Assembly (NCBI GenBank): GCA_021730635.1
Contig: JAJNNC010000002.1
Span: forward strand, 806,001 to 870,000
DNA length: 64,000 nucleotides
DNA from: Catalimonadaceae bacterium JC749
GTDB lineage: Bacteria; Bacteroidota; Bacteroidia; Cytophagales; Cyclobacteriaceae
Direction of reading: 5' to 3'
Part shown: piece after piece, positions 26,502 to 36,404 of the stretch
Layout: each line of letters begins with the position of its first letter
Position numbering within the stretch: position 1 is the first letter of the stretch
Position numbers and translations under genes: made by a program
Notes under the pieces: model-generated
Database searches by the model: none
Told to the model about the DNA's origin: nothing
The model's input: only the letters and a program-made list of their open reading frames with translations

Positions 26502-28481
26502 ATGATTGATAAAGTAAAGATTACACTACCTGACGGAAGTACCAGAGAATATCCTAAAGGAGTTACCGGATTAGAAATTGCCCAGAGTATCAGCGAAGGA
26601 TTAGCGCGAAACGTACTGGCTGCTAAAGTCAACCAGGAGGTATGGGATGCTTTTCGTCCTATTGAGTCTGATGCCACCGTACAATTGCTTACCTGGAATG
26701 ACCGGGAGGGTAAATCTACTTTCTGGCACTCTTCAGCCCACCTGATGGCTGAAGCGCTGGAAGCGCTCTATCCTGGCATAAAACTCGGCATTGGCCCGCC
26801 CATCGAGAATGGTTTCTATTATGACGTTGACTTTGGCGATATGAACTTCAGTGCGGACGATTTGTCCCGCATAGAGGAGAAAATGCTGGAGCTGGCCCGC
26901 CAGAAAAATGAGTACAAACGCATTCCTATTGATAAGGCCTCGGCGATAGAATACTATACCAAAAAAGGCGATGAGTATAAATTAGACTTACTCAAGGATC
27001 TCGAAGACGGAAGTATTACCTTTTACGAACAGGGTAACTTTACGGACCTTTGCCGGGGGCCTCATATCCCGAATACCGGTTTTATCAAAGCTGCGAAGCT
27101 GATGAATATTGCCGGCGCTTACTGGCGGGGCGATGAAAAAAACAAGCAACTGACCCGTTTGTATGGGATCACTTTTCCCAAACAGAAAGAGCTATCGGAG
27201 TATCTGGAATTGCTGGAAGAGGCTAAAAAACGGGATCATCGCAAGCTAGGCAAAGAGTTAGAGCTGTTTACCTTTTCTGAGAAAGTGGGGGCCGGGTTGC
27301 CTCTTTGGCTTCCTAAAGGCGTTGTGCTACGCGACCGGTTAGAAAATTTTCTGAAGAAAGCCCAACTGAAGGCGGGTTATCAGCAGGTGATTTCTCCTCA
27401 CATAGGCCAAAAGCAGTTGTATGTAACCTCTGGCCATTATGAGAAATACGGCAAAGATTCGTTTCGGCCTATCAAGACGCCTCATGAAGATGAAGAGTTT
27501 CTGTTGAAACCCATGAACTGCCCGCATCATTGTGAGATTTACAAGAGCAGACCCCATTCTTACAAGGAGCTGCCTTTGCGCTATGCTGAATTTGGTACTG
27601 TCTATCGCTATGAGCAAAGTGGAGAGTTGCATGGCCTGACACGGGTAAGAGGCTTTACCCAGGATGATGCCCATATTTTTTGCCGGCCCGACCAGCTCGG
27701 CGACGAATTCAAAAAAGTCATTGATCTGGTATTGTATGTTTTCAATGCCCTGGGTTTTGCCAATTTTACCGCCCAGATCTCCTTAAGAGATCGGGAAGAT
27801 CGGTCTAAGTATATTGGAAATGATGAACACTGGGCTTTGGCTGAACAAGCTATTATTGAAGCGGCCCAGGAGAAAAAGCTGAATACAGTAACCGAGTATG
27901 GCGAAGCTGCCTTCTATGGTCCAAAACTGGATTTTATGGTCAAGGATGCTTTAGGGCGACAGTGGCAGCTGGGCACTATCCAGGTCGATTACAACCTTCC
28001 CGAACGTTTTGAGCTTACCTATATTGGGGCCGACAATCAAAAACACCGGCCGGTGATGATCCACCGGGCTCCTTTCGGTTCTATGGAGCGCTTTGTGGCT
28101 ATCCTTCTGGAGCATACAGGGGGTAATCTGCCCTTATGGCTGGCGCCAGAACAAGTCGCTATTTTGCCTATCTCTGAAAAATTTGCTGTTTACGCAGAAG
28201 AAGTTCGAAAACAACTGGAAGAACAGGATATCCGTGGATTTATTGACCAGCGGGATGAGAAGATCGGCCGGAAAATCCGGGATGCGGAGGTCACTAAAAT
28301 TCCTTTCATGCTGATTGTGGGAGAACAGGAACAGGAACAAAAGACAGTGGCTGTTCGTAAGCATAGAGAAGGAGATGTAGGTAGCTTTTCTGTAGAAGCC
28401 TTTGTGGGTTTCTTCAAAGAACAGGCTGAAAATTATCTTCAGTTTACCTTGGGTGAGGTGCAATCCGAACTTTCTAAATAG
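26502..28481 (+). CDS. thrS: Threonyl-tRNA synthetase
   Basis: A 659-residue class II aminoacyl-tRNA synthetase that charges tRNA-Thr and edits mischarged serine. Domains in order: TGS (about 1-60), editing domain (about 65-230, with [11 protein letters not shown]), catalytic core (about 240-540) and anticodon-binding domain (about 545-650). The zinc-site motif MNCPHHC, motif 2 around [17 protein letters not shown] and motif 3 [11 protein letters not shown] are intact. The ATG at 26502 fits the normal N-terminus ([12 protein letters not shown]); the ATG at 26481 overlaps the upstream gene and adds seven residues. It opens the conserved cluster thrS-infC-rpmI-rplT. Confidence 0.97.
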   Translation: MIDKVKITLPDGSTREYPKGVTGLEIAQSISEGLARNVLAAKVNQEVWDAFRPIESDATVQLLTWNDREGKSTFWHSSAHLMAEALEALYPGIKLGIGPPIENGFYYDVDFGDMNFSADDLSRIEEKMLELARQKNEYKRIPIDKASAIEYYTKKGDEYKLDLLKDLEDGSITFYEQGNFTDLCRGPHIPNTGFIKAAKLMNIAGAYWRGDEKNKQLTRLYGITFPKQKELSEYLELLEEAKKRDHRKLGKELELFTFSEKVGAGLPLWLPKGVVLRDRLENFLKKAQLKAGYQQVISPHIGQKQLYVTSGHYEKYGKDSFRPIKTPHEDEEFLLKPMNCPHHCEIYKSRPHSYKELPLRYAEFGTVYRYEQSGELHGLTRVRGFTQDDAHIFCRPDQLGDEFKKVIDLVLYVFNALGFANFTAQISLRDREDRSKYIGNDEHWALAEQAIIEAAQEKKLNTVTEYGEAAFYGPKLDFMVKDALGRQWQLGTIQVDYNLPERFELTYIGADNQKHRPVMIHRAPFGSMERFVAILLEHTGGNLPLWLAPEQVAILPISEKFAVYAEEVRKQLEEQDIRGFIDQRDEKIGRKIRDAEVTKIPFMLIVGEQEQEQKTVAVRKHREGDVGSFSVEAFVGFFKEQAENYLQFTLGEVQSELSK

Positions 28482-28510
28482 TTTTTTGTATTAATTAATT
28501 AGGTGATTTT

Positions 28511-28539
28511 TTGATTAATTCAAATAATCACGATATTTG
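28511..28539 (+). promoter_or_regulatory. Promoter candidate for infC
   Basis: A TTG (28511-28513) and the -7-like box GATATTTG (28532-28539; one mismatch to TAnnTTTG) are separated by 18 bp, within the normal spacing. Transcription would start near 28545, giving a leader of about 30 bases that carries the Shine-Dalgarno sequence. Confidence 0.45.
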
Positions 28540-28560
28540 CAAATTATTTTTAACCAGCAA

Positions 28561-28567
28561 AAGGAGG
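28561..28567 (+). promoter_or_regulatory. Strong Shine-Dalgarno sequence of infC
   Basis: AAGGAGG is followed by six bases and then the ATT start codon at 28574. Other starts in this window lack such a motif, as expected for Bacteroidota, so this site is exceptional and decides the infC start. Confidence 0.8.
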
Positions 28568-28573
28568 AAAACC

Positions 28574-29125
28574 ATTAACAAATTTAAAAAACGAAATATC
28601 GTACGTAGGGAAGAGCCCTACCGAATTAACGAGCGAATCAGAGCACAATTTGTGCGGGTGGTAGGTGAAAATGCCGATAATGAAATCCACGATATCAATA
28701 CGGCTTTGAAATTGGCCGAACAGCAGAATCTGGATTTGGTAGAGATTTCACCAAAAGCAGATCCACCGGTTTGCAAGATCATAGATTATTCCAAGTTCAA
28801 ATACGAACAAAAGAAGAAGCAAAAAGAAATAAAAGCCAAAGCCCAAAAGACCGTTGTCAAGGAGATCCGCTTTGGCCCTAATACTGATGATCATGACTTC
28901 GAGTTTAAGCTGAAGCATGCCAAAGGCTTTCTCGAGGATGGTGCTAAAGTGAAAGCATACGTTCACTTTGTGGGCCGTTCTATTGTGTTTAAAGACAGAG
29001 GAGAAATGCTGTTGCTAAAGTTTGCTCAGGAGCTGGAAGAATTTGGCAAGGTAGAAGAAATGCCTAAAATGATTGGCAAGCGGATGTATGTCATGATGGC
29101 CCCTAAACAAAGCAAGAAAAAGTAA
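28574..29125 (+). CDS. infC: Translation initiation factor IF-3 with ATT start codon
   Basis: A 183-residue IF-3. The N-terminal domain contains [15 protein letters not shown] and the C-terminal domain [14 protein letters not shown] and [10 protein letters not shown]. There is no in-frame ATG near the 5' end; the first internal Met lies far into the C-domain. The codon ATT at 28574 directly follows a well-placed Shine-Dalgarno sequence and gives the normal IF-3 N-terminus ([14 protein letters not shown]). In E. coli infC also starts with AUU, which lets IF-3 repress its own translation by rejecting non-canonical starts. The same control is likely here. The TTG at 28511 would sit upstream of the expected transcript start. 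rpmI follows after 30 bp. Confidence 0.93.
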   Translation: MNKFKKRNIVRREEPYRINERIRAQFVRVVGENADNEIHDINTALKLAEQQNLDLVEISPKADPPVCKIIDYSKFKYEQKKKQKEIKAKAQKTVVKEIRFGPNTDDHDFEFKLKHAKGFLEDGAKVKAYVHFVGRSIVFKDRGEMLLLKFAQELEEFGKVEEMPKMIGKRMYVMMAPKQSKKK

Positions 29126-29155
29126 TATAAATTTTCATTATTAAATCGTAGAAAG

Positions 29156-29350
29156 ATGCCGAAAGTTAAAACCAAGTCAGGAGCCAAGAAGCGGTTCAAG
29201 CTGACTGGGACCGGGAAGATCAAAAGGAAACATGCATTTAAAAGTCATATTCTGACCAAAAAAGACACGAAACGTAAAAGGTCACTTACCCATATGACGC
29301 TGGTCCATGCAGCAGACAGAGACCGTGTTAAAAAAATGCTTAATCTCTAA
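29156..29350 (+). CDS. rpmI: 50S ribosomal protein bL35
   Basis: A 64-residue basic ribosomal protein ([18 protein letters not shown] start, [12 protein letters not shown] core) of the large subunit. Length and sequence are typical. It sits between infC and rplT as in most bacteria, 30 bp after infC. No Shine-Dalgarno sequence is visible. In other bacteria the operon is controlled by L20 binding to the mRNA; no such fold was identified here. Confidence 0.97.
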   Translation: MPKVKTKSGAKKRFKLTGTGKIKRKHAFKSHILTKKDTKRKRSLTHMTLVHAADRDRVKKMLNL

Positions 29351-29438
29351 TTATTTTCTCAAAGGTTTAATTTGTTCACCGGAAATTTGGTATTAAGTGC
29401 CCTGTGGGGTCGCCAAAATTCAAAAACGTAAACGTAAA

Positions 29439-29783
29439 ATGCCAAGATCAGTCAACAATGTAGCTTCAAGAGCTAGAAGAAAAAAAGTCCTGAAAAAAGC
29501 CAAAGGGTTTTGGGGGCGTGGCAGCAATGTATGGACTGTTGCCAAAAATAAGGTCGAAAAAGGTATGCAGTATGCCTACCGTGACCGCAAAGCCAAGAAA
29601 AGAGAATTTCGTAAACTTTGGATTCAAAGAATTAATGCCGGCGCCAGGGAGTATGGTCTCTCTTATTCTCAATTCATGGGAGCCTTAAAAAGTGCTGGCA
29701 TTGACCTGAATCGGAAGGTGCTGGCTGATTTAGCCATGAACCAACCCGATGCTTTCAAAGCTGTCATTGACAAAGTCAAATAA
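29439..29783 (+). CDS. rplT: 50S ribosomal protein bL20
   Basis: A 114-residue ribosomal protein essential for early assembly of the large subunit. The ATG at 29439 gives the canonical N-terminus [15 protein letters not shown]; the upstream extension to 29397 is not conserved in type. Conserved core segments are [14 protein letters not shown] and [19 protein letters not shown]. An intrinsic terminator lies 24 bp after the stop, so this is the last gene of the thrS-infC-rpmI-rplT cluster. Confidence 0.97.
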   Translation: MPRSVNNVASRARRKKVLKKAKGFWGRGSNVWTVAKNKVEKGMQYAYRDRKAKKREFRKLWIQRINAGAREYGLSYSQFMGALKSAGIDLNRKVLADLAMNQPDAFKAVIDKVK

Positions 29784-29807
29784 GATAAATATCATTGATT
29801 GATAGAG

Positions 29808-29834
29808 AAAAGCCCTGAAAGACGGGCTTTTTTT
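29808..29834 (+). terminator. Intrinsic terminator after rplT
   Basis: AAAAGCCC (29808-29815), an 8-base loop, then GGGCTTTT (29824-29831) continuing into a T-run to 29834. A perfect 8-bp stem with U-tract. Confidence 0.9.
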
Positions 29835-30046
29835 GTTGACGATGAATAAAACTGACAGATCAGTCTGAAACACTTACCCTTTTTAAGGCTCTGTCAGCCC
29901 CTTTAGGTAAGCTTCCAGCCCTATTAATAGCGCCCAGACTATACCTGTCTTTCTTTTTCAGAGTCATTCAACTCCCCATGTATTCCCCAATTTCTTTAAC
30001 CCTTATATTTTTCATACGCTGGTAAACATGTTATGACACATATGCC

Positions 30047-30054
30047 TATGTTTG
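30047..30054 (+). promoter_or_regulatory. -7 box of GH3-family gene
   Basis: TATGTTTG is an exact TAnnTTTG match, 42 bp before the ATG at 30097. It overlaps the start of the longest open frame (30052), which argues for the downstream ATG. Confidence 0.5.
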
Positions 30055-30096
30055 TGTTCCATTACCATTAGATCGTCATCAATCAACTTTAACTGC

Positions 30097-31596
30097 ATGG
30101 GAATTCGATCCATTCTAAGTAAACCCCTGGCCGCCTATGTGGCTTATCAACAAAAGCAATGGAGCAGTGCACCGGAAAAATCGCAAGATCAGGTTTTCAA
30201 ATCTCTTATTGGCAAAGCGCGGCCTACTCAATTTGGCCAGGATCATCATTTCGCTGATATTCAGTCTTACCAAGATTTTACAGAAGCCGTGCCGGTGCGT
30301 GACTATGAAGCGCTGAAACCCTATGTGGAGAAAATCATACAAGGCGCCTCTGATGTGTTATGGCCCGGTCAACCGGCCTACTTTGCCAAAACCTCAGGTA
30401 CTACTTCTGGCACCAAGTATATTCCTATTACCAAAGATTCGGTTCCCAACCATATCAATTCTGCGCGCAATGCGCTGTTGAGTTATGTGCATGAAACGGG
30501 TAAATCTGCTTTTCTGGATGGAAAATTGATCTTTCTTTCGGGAAGTCCTACCCTGGATACCAAAGGCAAGGTGCCCACGGGTAGGCTTTCTGGTATTGTC
30601 AACCACCATGTACCAGCCTATCTGCGGACCAATCAGCTTCCGAGTTATGAAACAAATTGTATTGAGGACTGGGAAACCAAACTGGGAAAAATCGTGGAGG
30701 AAACTCTCCACCAGAATATGACGCTGATCTCCGGTATTCCCCCCTGGGTACAGATGTATTTCGACTGGTTGATAGAAAAAACAGGTAAACCCGTAGGGGA
30801 GATATATCCTGACTTTTCTGTGATGGTCTATGGAGGAGTGAATTTCGCACCCTACCGTAACAAGCTGTTTGCCTCCATTGGCAGACCTATCGACGCCATC
30901 GAGACCTACCCGGCTTCTGAAGGGTTTATTGCTTACCAGGACACACAACAATCAGAAGGCTTACTGTTGTTATTGGATAGTGGTATTTTCTTTGAATTTA
31001 TTCCGGCCGATCAATATTTCTCAGCAAAGCCACCCCGACTCAGCATCCATGACGTGGAATTGGGAGTCAATTATGCCTTAGTCATTAATAACAATGCCGG
31101 GTTATGGGGCTATTCTATTGGAGACACGGTCAAGTTCGTTTCTAAAAATCCATACCGCCTGTTGGTCACTGGCAGGATCAAGCACTTTATCTCAGCTTTT
31201 GGCGAGCATGTGATCGGAGAAGAAGTGGAAAAAGCAATGCAGCTCACGATGCAAAAGTTTAAAGAAGCCGATATTATCGAATTCACAGTGGCGCCACAGG
31301 TGAATCCGAAAGAAGGACTTCCTCTGCACGAATGGTATATAGAATTTGCCAGCATGCCTCATGATTTGCAGGATTTTGAAACCACGCTGAACACACATCT
31401 TCAGGAACTGAATACCTATTACGATGATCTGATCTCAGGCAATATCTTGAGAAATTTAAAAATCATGCCTTTGCAAAGAGACGCTTTCCGTAATTATATG
31501 AAAAGTCAGGGCAAACTGGGAGGGCAAAACAAAGTGCCTCGTTTGGCGAATGACCGTACAATTGCTGATGTCTTGGTAAATTACATCCGCCAGTAA
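30097..31596 (+). CDS. GH3-family adenylate-forming protein
   Basis: A 499-residue protein of the GH3 auxin-responsive-promoter family, relatives of acyl-acid amido synthetases in the ANL superfamily. Visible motifs are the ATP-binding loop TSGTTSGTKYIPIT, ETYPASEGF and YSIGDTVKF, followed by TGRIKHFISAFGEHV. Plant enzymes join amino acids to jasmonate or auxin; the bacterial substrate is unknown, and the family is widespread in Bacteroidota. The ATG at 30097 is chosen because an exact -7 box covers the start of the longer frame. It seems to be transcribed alone; dxr follows with its own -7 box. Confidence 0.88.
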   Translation: MGIRSILSKPLAAYVAYQQKQWSSAPEKSQDQVFKSLIGKARPTQFGQDHHFADIQSYQDFTEAVPVRDYEALKPYVEKIIQGASDVLWPGQPAYFAKTSGTTSGTKYIPITKDSVPNHINSARNALLSYVHETGKSAFLDGKLIFLSGSPTLDTKGKVPTGRLSGIVNHHVPAYLRTNQLPSYETNCIEDWETKLGKIVEETLHQNMTLISGIPPWVQMYFDWLIEKTGKPVGEIYPDFSVMVYGGVNFAPYRNKLFASIGRPIDAIETYPASEGFIAYQDTQQSEGLLLLLDSGIFFEFIPADQYFSAKPPRLSIHDVELGVNYALVINNNAGLWGYSIGDTVKFVSKNPYRLLVTGRIKHFISAFGEHVIGEEVEKAMQLTMQKFKEADIIEFTVAPQVNPKEGLPLHEWYIEFASMPHDLQDFETTLNTHLQELNTYYDDLISGNILRNLKIMPLQRDAFRNYMKSQGKLGGQNKVPRLANDRTIADVLVNYIRQ

Positions 31597-31633
31597 TAGT
31601 GTACAGGTCTTCCATTTCCAAAATAAATCTTAT

Positions 31634-31641
31634 TATATTTG
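31634..31641 (+). promoter_or_regulatory. -7 box of dxr-rseP
   Basis: TATATTTG, exact match, lies 22 bp before the GTG start of dxr and supports that start by leaving a leader of about 16 bases. Confidence 0.55.
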
Positions 31642-31663
31642 CCTTTGCCTTAGTTTAGGAATT

Positions 31664-32848
31664 GTGGGTACAACAACATTAACGAACAGCACGCCAAAAA
31701 GACGCATTGCCATTTTAGGTTCTACGGGTTCTATCGGTACCCAGGCATTAGAAGTTATTCGAGCCCACCCAGATAAGTTCGAAGTGGAAGTGCTGACCGC
31801 CCATCGAAATGCAGATTTGCTCATACATCAAAGCATGGAATTTCAGCCTAATGCTGTGGTGATCGTAGATGAAAGCCAGTATCAACGAGTGAGCGATGCG
31901 TTGTATCCTCAGGGCATTAAAGTATATACCGGGATACAGGCATTGGCTTCCGTCGTAGAAATGGAAAGTATTGAGATAGTACTCACGGCTACCGTTGGAT
32001 ACGCCGGTCTTTTGCCTACCATGCATGCGATCAAAGCAGGAAAGCAAATTGCTTTGGCTAATAAAGAAACATTGGTGGTGGCCGGAGCACTGATTACCCA
32101 GCTTGCCAGAGAAAAAGGAGTCAATATTTACCCTATTGATTCTGAGCATTCGGCTATTTTTCAATGTCTGGCGGGTGAGTTTCACAATCCTATTGAAAAG
32201 ATCATACTCACAGCCTCCGGAGGGCCTTTTCGTGGCAAGAATAAACCCTTTCTGGAAAAGGTGACAAAAGAGCAGGCCTTAAAGCATCCTAACTGGGATA
32301 TGGGTGCCAAAGTGACTATTGATTCAGCTACTTTGATGAACAAAGGCCTGGAAGTGATAGAAGCCAGGTGGTTGTTCGGATTGCATCCTGAACAGATTGA
32401 AGTGGTCGTACATCCCCAATCTATCGTACATTCGCTGGTTCAGTTTCAGGATGGTTCTCTCAAAGCCCAGTTGGGGTTGCCTGATATGAGGCTCCCTATC
32501 CAATATGCCTTAGGATATCCGGAAAGACTACAGGCTGCCTTTCCCCGTTTTAGCTTCATGGATTACCCGGCACTTACTTTCGAACAGCCTGATACACAAA
32601 CATTCCGTAACCTGACGTTAGCTTATGAGGCCTTATACAAGGCTGGCAACATGCCCTGCATTCTGAATGCTGCGAATGAGATAGCGGTATCTGAATTTTT
32701 AAGAGACAATATTGGTTTTCTGGATATGTCGGATGTAGTGGAAGCCTGTATGCACAAAGTATCCTATATACAGCATCCAGATTACCAGGATTACGTTGAT
32801 ACCGATAAAGAAACCAGAATTAAAGCACTAGAAATAATCAACAATTAA
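31664..32848 (+). CDS. dxr: 1-deoxy-D-xylulose 5-phosphate reductoisomerase
   Basis: A 394-residue enzyme of the MEP isoprenoid pathway that turns DXP into 2-C-methyl-D-erythritol 4-phosphate using NADPH and a divalent metal. The NADPH site ILGSTGSIG is at residues 17-25, NKETLVVAG follows, and the metal-site DSEHSA and catalytic-loop region around HPNWDMGAKVTIDSATLMNKG are present. The start is GTG at 31664, fixed by the -7 box 22 bp upstream. Its stop codon overlaps the rseP start (TAATG), so the two are translationally coupled. Confidence 0.97.
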   Translation: MGTTTLTNSTPKRRIAILGSTGSIGTQALEVIRAHPDKFEVEVLTAHRNADLLIHQSMEFQPNAVVIVDESQYQRVSDALYPQGIKVYTGIQALASVVEMESIEIVLTATVGYAGLLPTMHAIKAGKQIALANKETLVVAGALITQLAREKGVNIYPIDSEHSAIFQCLAGEFHNPIEKIILTASGGPFRGKNKPFLEKVTKEQALKHPNWDMGAKVTIDSATLMNKGLEVIEARWLFGLHPEQIEVVVHPQSIVHSLVQFQDGSLKAQLGLPDMRLPIQYALGYPERLQAAFPRFSFMDYPALTFEQPDTQTFRNLTLAYEALYKAGNMPCILNAANEIAVSEFLRDNIGFLDMSDVVEACMHKVSYIQHPDYQDYVDTDKETRIKALEIINN

Positions 32849-34191
32849 TGGAAGGATTAGTAATGGCGGCCCAGTTACTTTTGGGCTTATCAATATTAGT
32901 AGGGCTTCACGAGTTGGGGCACCTGATAGCAGCCAAAGTCTTTGGCATGCGAGTAGAACAATATTATATTGGATTTCCCCCCAAAATTTTTGGCTTCCGG
33001 TATGGTGAAACAGAGTACAACCTGGGAGCGGTTCCTTTAGGTGGATTTGTGAAAATATCAGGGATGGTAGACGAATCGTTGGATACCAAAAAGCTTAGTG
33101 AAGAGCCCAAACCCTGGGAATTTCGTTCTAAGCCTGCCTGGCAGCGGCTGATTGTCATGATGGGAGGTATTATTGTCAATGTCATCACAGGCATTATCGT
33201 GTTTATTGTCATGACCTATGCCTATGGCGATGCTTACCGCCCGAAGGAGGAAGTGCTGAAATATGGCATTGTAGCCCATGAGCTGGGGCAGGAGATCGGT
33301 TTGCAAACGGGTGACAAGATCTTAAAGGTGAATGGAAAGGATTATGAGAAATTTACCGATCTGACCAGTGCCGACGTCCTGCTGACGGATAATAGCTATT
33401 ATACCATTGAGCGGGATGGAAAAACCATGGATATACCTATTCCCGGAAATTTCCTGGATAAATTCTCAGAACGGGAAGCGGCTAGCAATTTTATAGACCT
33501 CCGATTGCCTTTTACCGTAGGAGAAGTGTTGGAGGGAACCCCTGCCGACTCAGCCGGCTTGAAGACCGGAGATAAGATTTTGCAGGCAGCTGGTCAGGAA
33601 ATTGAGTTTTTCGATCAGTTTCAGGAGGTGCTGGGTAACCATAAAAACGAAACGATTGCCCTGTCTGTCAACCGAAATGGAGCAGAGGGTGTGGAGAATA
33701 ATGTTGCTACCCCTCAGACATTACAGGTGAGGGTGTCAGAAGAAGGTACCATTGGGTTTCGCGCAAATCCACTATGGGATATTGCCACCACCCAGTATTC
33801 TTTGGCGGAGTCTATTCCGATTGGTGCCCAGGAAGCCTTCAACGTTGTTTGGATTAATATCCGGGCTTTTGGCAAAATTTTAAGTGGAGAAGTCTCTGCT
33901 TCCAAATCCATTAGTGGCCCTATTGGGATTGCCCAGATTTTTGGGGGTGAATGGGATTGGCAAAGGTTCTGGAGAATCACAGGACTGCTTTCTATGGTAT
34001 TGGCTTTCATGAATTTCCTGCCGATTCCGGCACTGGATGGTGGGCATGTGATGTTTCTCTCTTATGAGATGATCAGTGGCCATAAGCCTTCCGATAAGTT
34101 TTTAGAGGGTGCCCAAAAAGTAGGGATGGTGATCCTGCTGACCCTTATGACCTTCGCAATCTTCAATGATATTTTCAAAGTGATCTTCTGA
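32848..34191 (+). CDS. rseP: Site-2 membrane metalloprotease RseP
   Basis: A 447-residue intramembrane zinc protease. The zinc site HELGH is at residues 21-25 in the first membrane helix. A conserved PLGGFVKISGM loop follows, then two PDZ-like regions (about 125-305), and the second catalytic motif FLPIPALDGGH in a late helix. RseP cleaves membrane-bound anti-sigma factors and signal-peptide remnants. It overlaps dxr by one base of the stop, the same dxr-rseP pairing seen in many genomes. A strong terminator lies 22 bp after the stop. Confidence 0.96.
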   Translation: MEGLVMAAQLLLGLSILVGLHELGHLIAAKVFGMRVEQYYIGFPPKIFGFRYGETEYNLGAVPLGGFVKISGMVDESLDTKKLSEEPKPWEFRSKPAWQRLIVMMGGIIVNVITGIIVFIVMTYAYGDAYRPKEEVLKYGIVAHELGQEIGLQTGDKILKVNGKDYEKFTDLTSADVLLTDNSYYTIERDGKTMDIPIPGNFLDKFSEREAASNFIDLRLPFTVGEVLEGTPADSAGLKTGDKILQAAGQEIEFFDQFQEVLGNHKNETIALSVNRNGAEGVENNVATPQTLQVRVSEEGTIGFRANPLWDIATTQYSLAESIPIGAQEAFNVVWINIRAFGKILSGEVSASKSISGPIGIAQIFGGEWDWQRFWRITGLLSMVLAFMNFLPIPALDGGHVMFLSYEMISGHKPSDKFLEGAQKVGMVILLTLMTFAIFNDIFKVIF

Positions 34192-34212
34192 GAAATAAAA
34201 ATTGTACTTTAG

Positions 34213-34245
34213 AAACGGCCGGTAGCGTTGCTGCTGGCCGTTTTT
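34213..34245 (+). terminator. Intrinsic terminator after rseP
   Basis: AAACGGCC (34213-34220) pairs with GGCCGTTT (34236-34243), with further pairing GTAGC/GCTGC inside and a T-run to 34245. It lies between convergent genes. Confidence 0.88.
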
Positions 34246-34265
34246 GTTCTGTGAGGAAACAAAAA

Positions 34266-36230
34266 TCATCGATAGATATTAAACTCTACCCGGCGGTTAA
34301 GCCTTTTATCATCCTCGGTTTTTTCAACCGCGATAATGGGTTTGGCACTGCCATAACCGATAGCTTCTATCCGGTCGGCAGCGATCGTGCCGAAGTTGAC
34401 AATATAATCTTTGATCGCATCGGCCCTTTCCTGGGAAAGTGCAAGATTTAATGCTGCATTGCCATCCGAATCGGTGTGCCCCTCTATCCGAAGATGGAAG
34501 TCAGGATTGTCTAACAGAAAGTCAACGACTTTATCCAGATCGCCATACATATCGGGTTTCAGGTCTGCCTTTCCGTTGTCAAATTTCATATTGTCAAACT
34601 TAAGACGGCTGGAAATAGAGGCTACTTTCCGATGGAATTCCTTATCACCGTTCAGATAAAAAATTTCTTCCAGTCTGAAAAAAGCATCGCCCTGAATAAT
34701 GATGAGGTAATTGTTGTTGTTGATAAGTTGAAATTCAAAACTGCCATCCGGGCGAAGAAATTTAGGTGCCACCTCAATACCATGATCCAGGTCAATGATA
34801 GAAATAATGCCTTTGGTAAAGGGCTGATTGGTTTCTTCGTCCCGTAAAGAGCCTTTCAAACGGGTGTAAGCGGTGGGTTGGGCTTCCATCGGGAGGGGAA
34901 AGGAGTATAAGTCCAGATTTCCCATACTCTCTTCTACCGAGCGGGCATAATAGAGATTCTGTGATTTGGAATCTATCGTAAAATAAAATTCACTTCCCGC
35001 TCCATTGACCAAAGGACCAATATTTTTAGGTTCATCCCACTGCTGATGTTGGCGGTAAGCTTTGTAAATATCAAATTCTCCGAAATTCAATAGATGTCCA
35101 TCAGAGCTAAAGTACAAAACATGGTGGCCCGGATGGTAAAAAGGGCTGACCTCATTGCCTTTTGTATTGATGATCGGCCCCATGTTTCGGGCAACGCTCC
35201 ATTCCCCTTTATCGTTTTTGTAGGTATAATATATATCTGAAAGTCCAAAGCCACCTAAGCGGTCGGAAGCAAAATATAAAGTGTCTCCACTGTGTGAAAA
35301 GGAGGGGTGAGAATCCCAGTAAGGGCTGTTTATCTGCTTGCCCAAATTCTGGGGCTTGCTCCATGAATCATCTTCTTGCCGGTGAGCCAGAAACAGGTCA
35401 CAACTGCCTAATCCGTCAGGGGAATTACATCGGGAGAAGACAATACTGTTTCCATCTTTGCTGATACAGGCAGATCCTTCGTTATAGGGAGAGTTAATTT
35501 CCTTCAGCGGCTCTGCTTCCATCCAGTAACCACCCTGGTTACGGCTCAGCATCAGATCTTCATTGTAGAGCTTTTCCAAACCTCGCTCGATTTTGTTTCT
35601 TTTAGAGGTGAAGACCAGCATATCGTCTGAAGCATTCAAGGTGGGTCCATAATCCCCATCCGCGGAATTGATACCATCTCCCATATTGATATAGACACCC
35701 CGGGGGGGACGTAGGGTATCCACTTCTTTCCTGAATTCTACCAGTTCATAATAGTATTGCAGCGGCACATAATCTTCCTTCTTTTCATTCTTCAAAGTGT
35801 CCAGTTGTTGATGTATCAACTGTACATTCATCTCGGTATGATAGTGCTTAAGCACCAATTTGTACAGACGGATAGCAGACAATGTGTCACCCTTTCTTTC
35901 TTCCAGCTTCGCTAATTGCCAGATTAAATAATTATCTTTGAAAAAATTTTCAATTCCGAAGTGAGAAACATATTCAAACAACAGAGGGTATAAAGACTGG
36001 TCATCCCGCTGAGCTATTAACTTCTGAATTCGTCCCTTGGCTTGCTTATCAGTATAATAAGGAACTTTATTCACATTAGGGAAAGAAAGCAAATAAGATA
36101 ACTTTTCGCTGTAAATCTTACTTGTGGTGTCGTTCAGTGTGAGTTTATCGTTTACAGCTCTATATTGGCTGTATCCTTCTTTTGTAAAGAGTATGAAAAC
36201 AGATAACAGTAGAAGGAGTTGTTTTAACAT
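34266..36230 (-). CDS. PorE-like protein 2: TPR, WD40-like propeller, CRD and OmpA domain
   Basis: A 654-residue exported protein with the same architecture as the gene at 22225-24159. Met14 of the open frame (36228-36230 on the reverse strand) is chosen because it opens a clean signal peptide ending at EGYSQ. TPRs cover about 50-150, PD40 blades about 200-440 (NEGSACISKDGNSIVF, SHPSFSHSGDTLYF), a regulatory beta-sandwich about 450-540, and an OmpA domain about 545-654 with EGHTDSDGN and SQERADAI for peptidoglycan binding. It is a paralog, not a recent duplicate. A role in type IX secretion or in anchoring the outer membrane is inferred from the fold order. Confidence 0.85.
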   Translation of the reverse strand: MLKQLLLLLSVFILFTKEGYSQYRAVNDKLTLNDTTSKIYSEKLSYLLSFPNVNKVPYYTDKQAKGRIQKLIAQRDDQSLYPLLFEYVSHFGIENFFKDNYLIWQLAKLEERKGDTLSAIRLYKLVLKHYHTEMNVQLIHQQLDTLKNEKKEDYVPLQYYYELVEFRKEVDTLRPPRGVYINMGDGINSADGDYGPTLNASDDMLVFTSKRNKIERGLEKLYNEDLMLSRNQGGYWMEAEPLKEINSPYNEGSACISKDGNSIVFSRCNSPDGLGSCDLFLAHRQEDDSWSKPQNLGKQINSPYWDSHPSFSHSGDTLYFASDRLGGFGLSDIYYTYKNDKGEWSVARNMGPIINTKGNEVSPFYHPGHHVLYFSSDGHLLNFGEFDIYKAYRQHQQWDEPKNIGPLVNGAGSEFYFTIDSKSQNLYYARSVEESMGNLDLYSFPLPMEAQPTAYTRLKGSLRDEETNQPFTKGIISIIDLDHGIEVAPKFLRPDGSFEFQLINNNNYLIIIQGDAFFRLEEIFYLNGDKEFHRKVASISSRLKFDNMKFDNGKADLKPDMYGDLDKVVDFLLDNPDFHLRIEGHTDSDGNAALNLALSQERADAIKDYIVNFGTIAADRIEAIGYGSAKPIIAVEKTEDDKRLNRRVEFNIYR

Positions 36231-36404
36231 GAAAATGAAAAATAGTTTAATACAGTCAAAACAGGTCATTCAGAGATGATAACATTATTATTGGGTCATA
36301 CAAGCTGGCCATGACTTCTGATTGCTGTAACGATCTCCGGGAGATTGGCATAGCTCTTGTCCTTTACTGAATACAGCGGCTTTTAACAATAATGTGCAGA
36401 TAAT

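Larger units (their letters stand above)
29784..30096. other. Intergenic region (313 bp): terminator and GH3 promoter
   Basis: It holds the rplT terminator at 29808-29834 and a -7 box at 30047-30054. The stretch between them has no ORF or repeat that I recognise. Confidence 0.6.

Noticed and set aside
28511-28573. TTG start extending infC by 21 codons
   Set aside because: The TTG is the probable -33 element of a promoter, and the extension is not IF-3-like; ATT with a strong Shine-Dalgarno site fits better.
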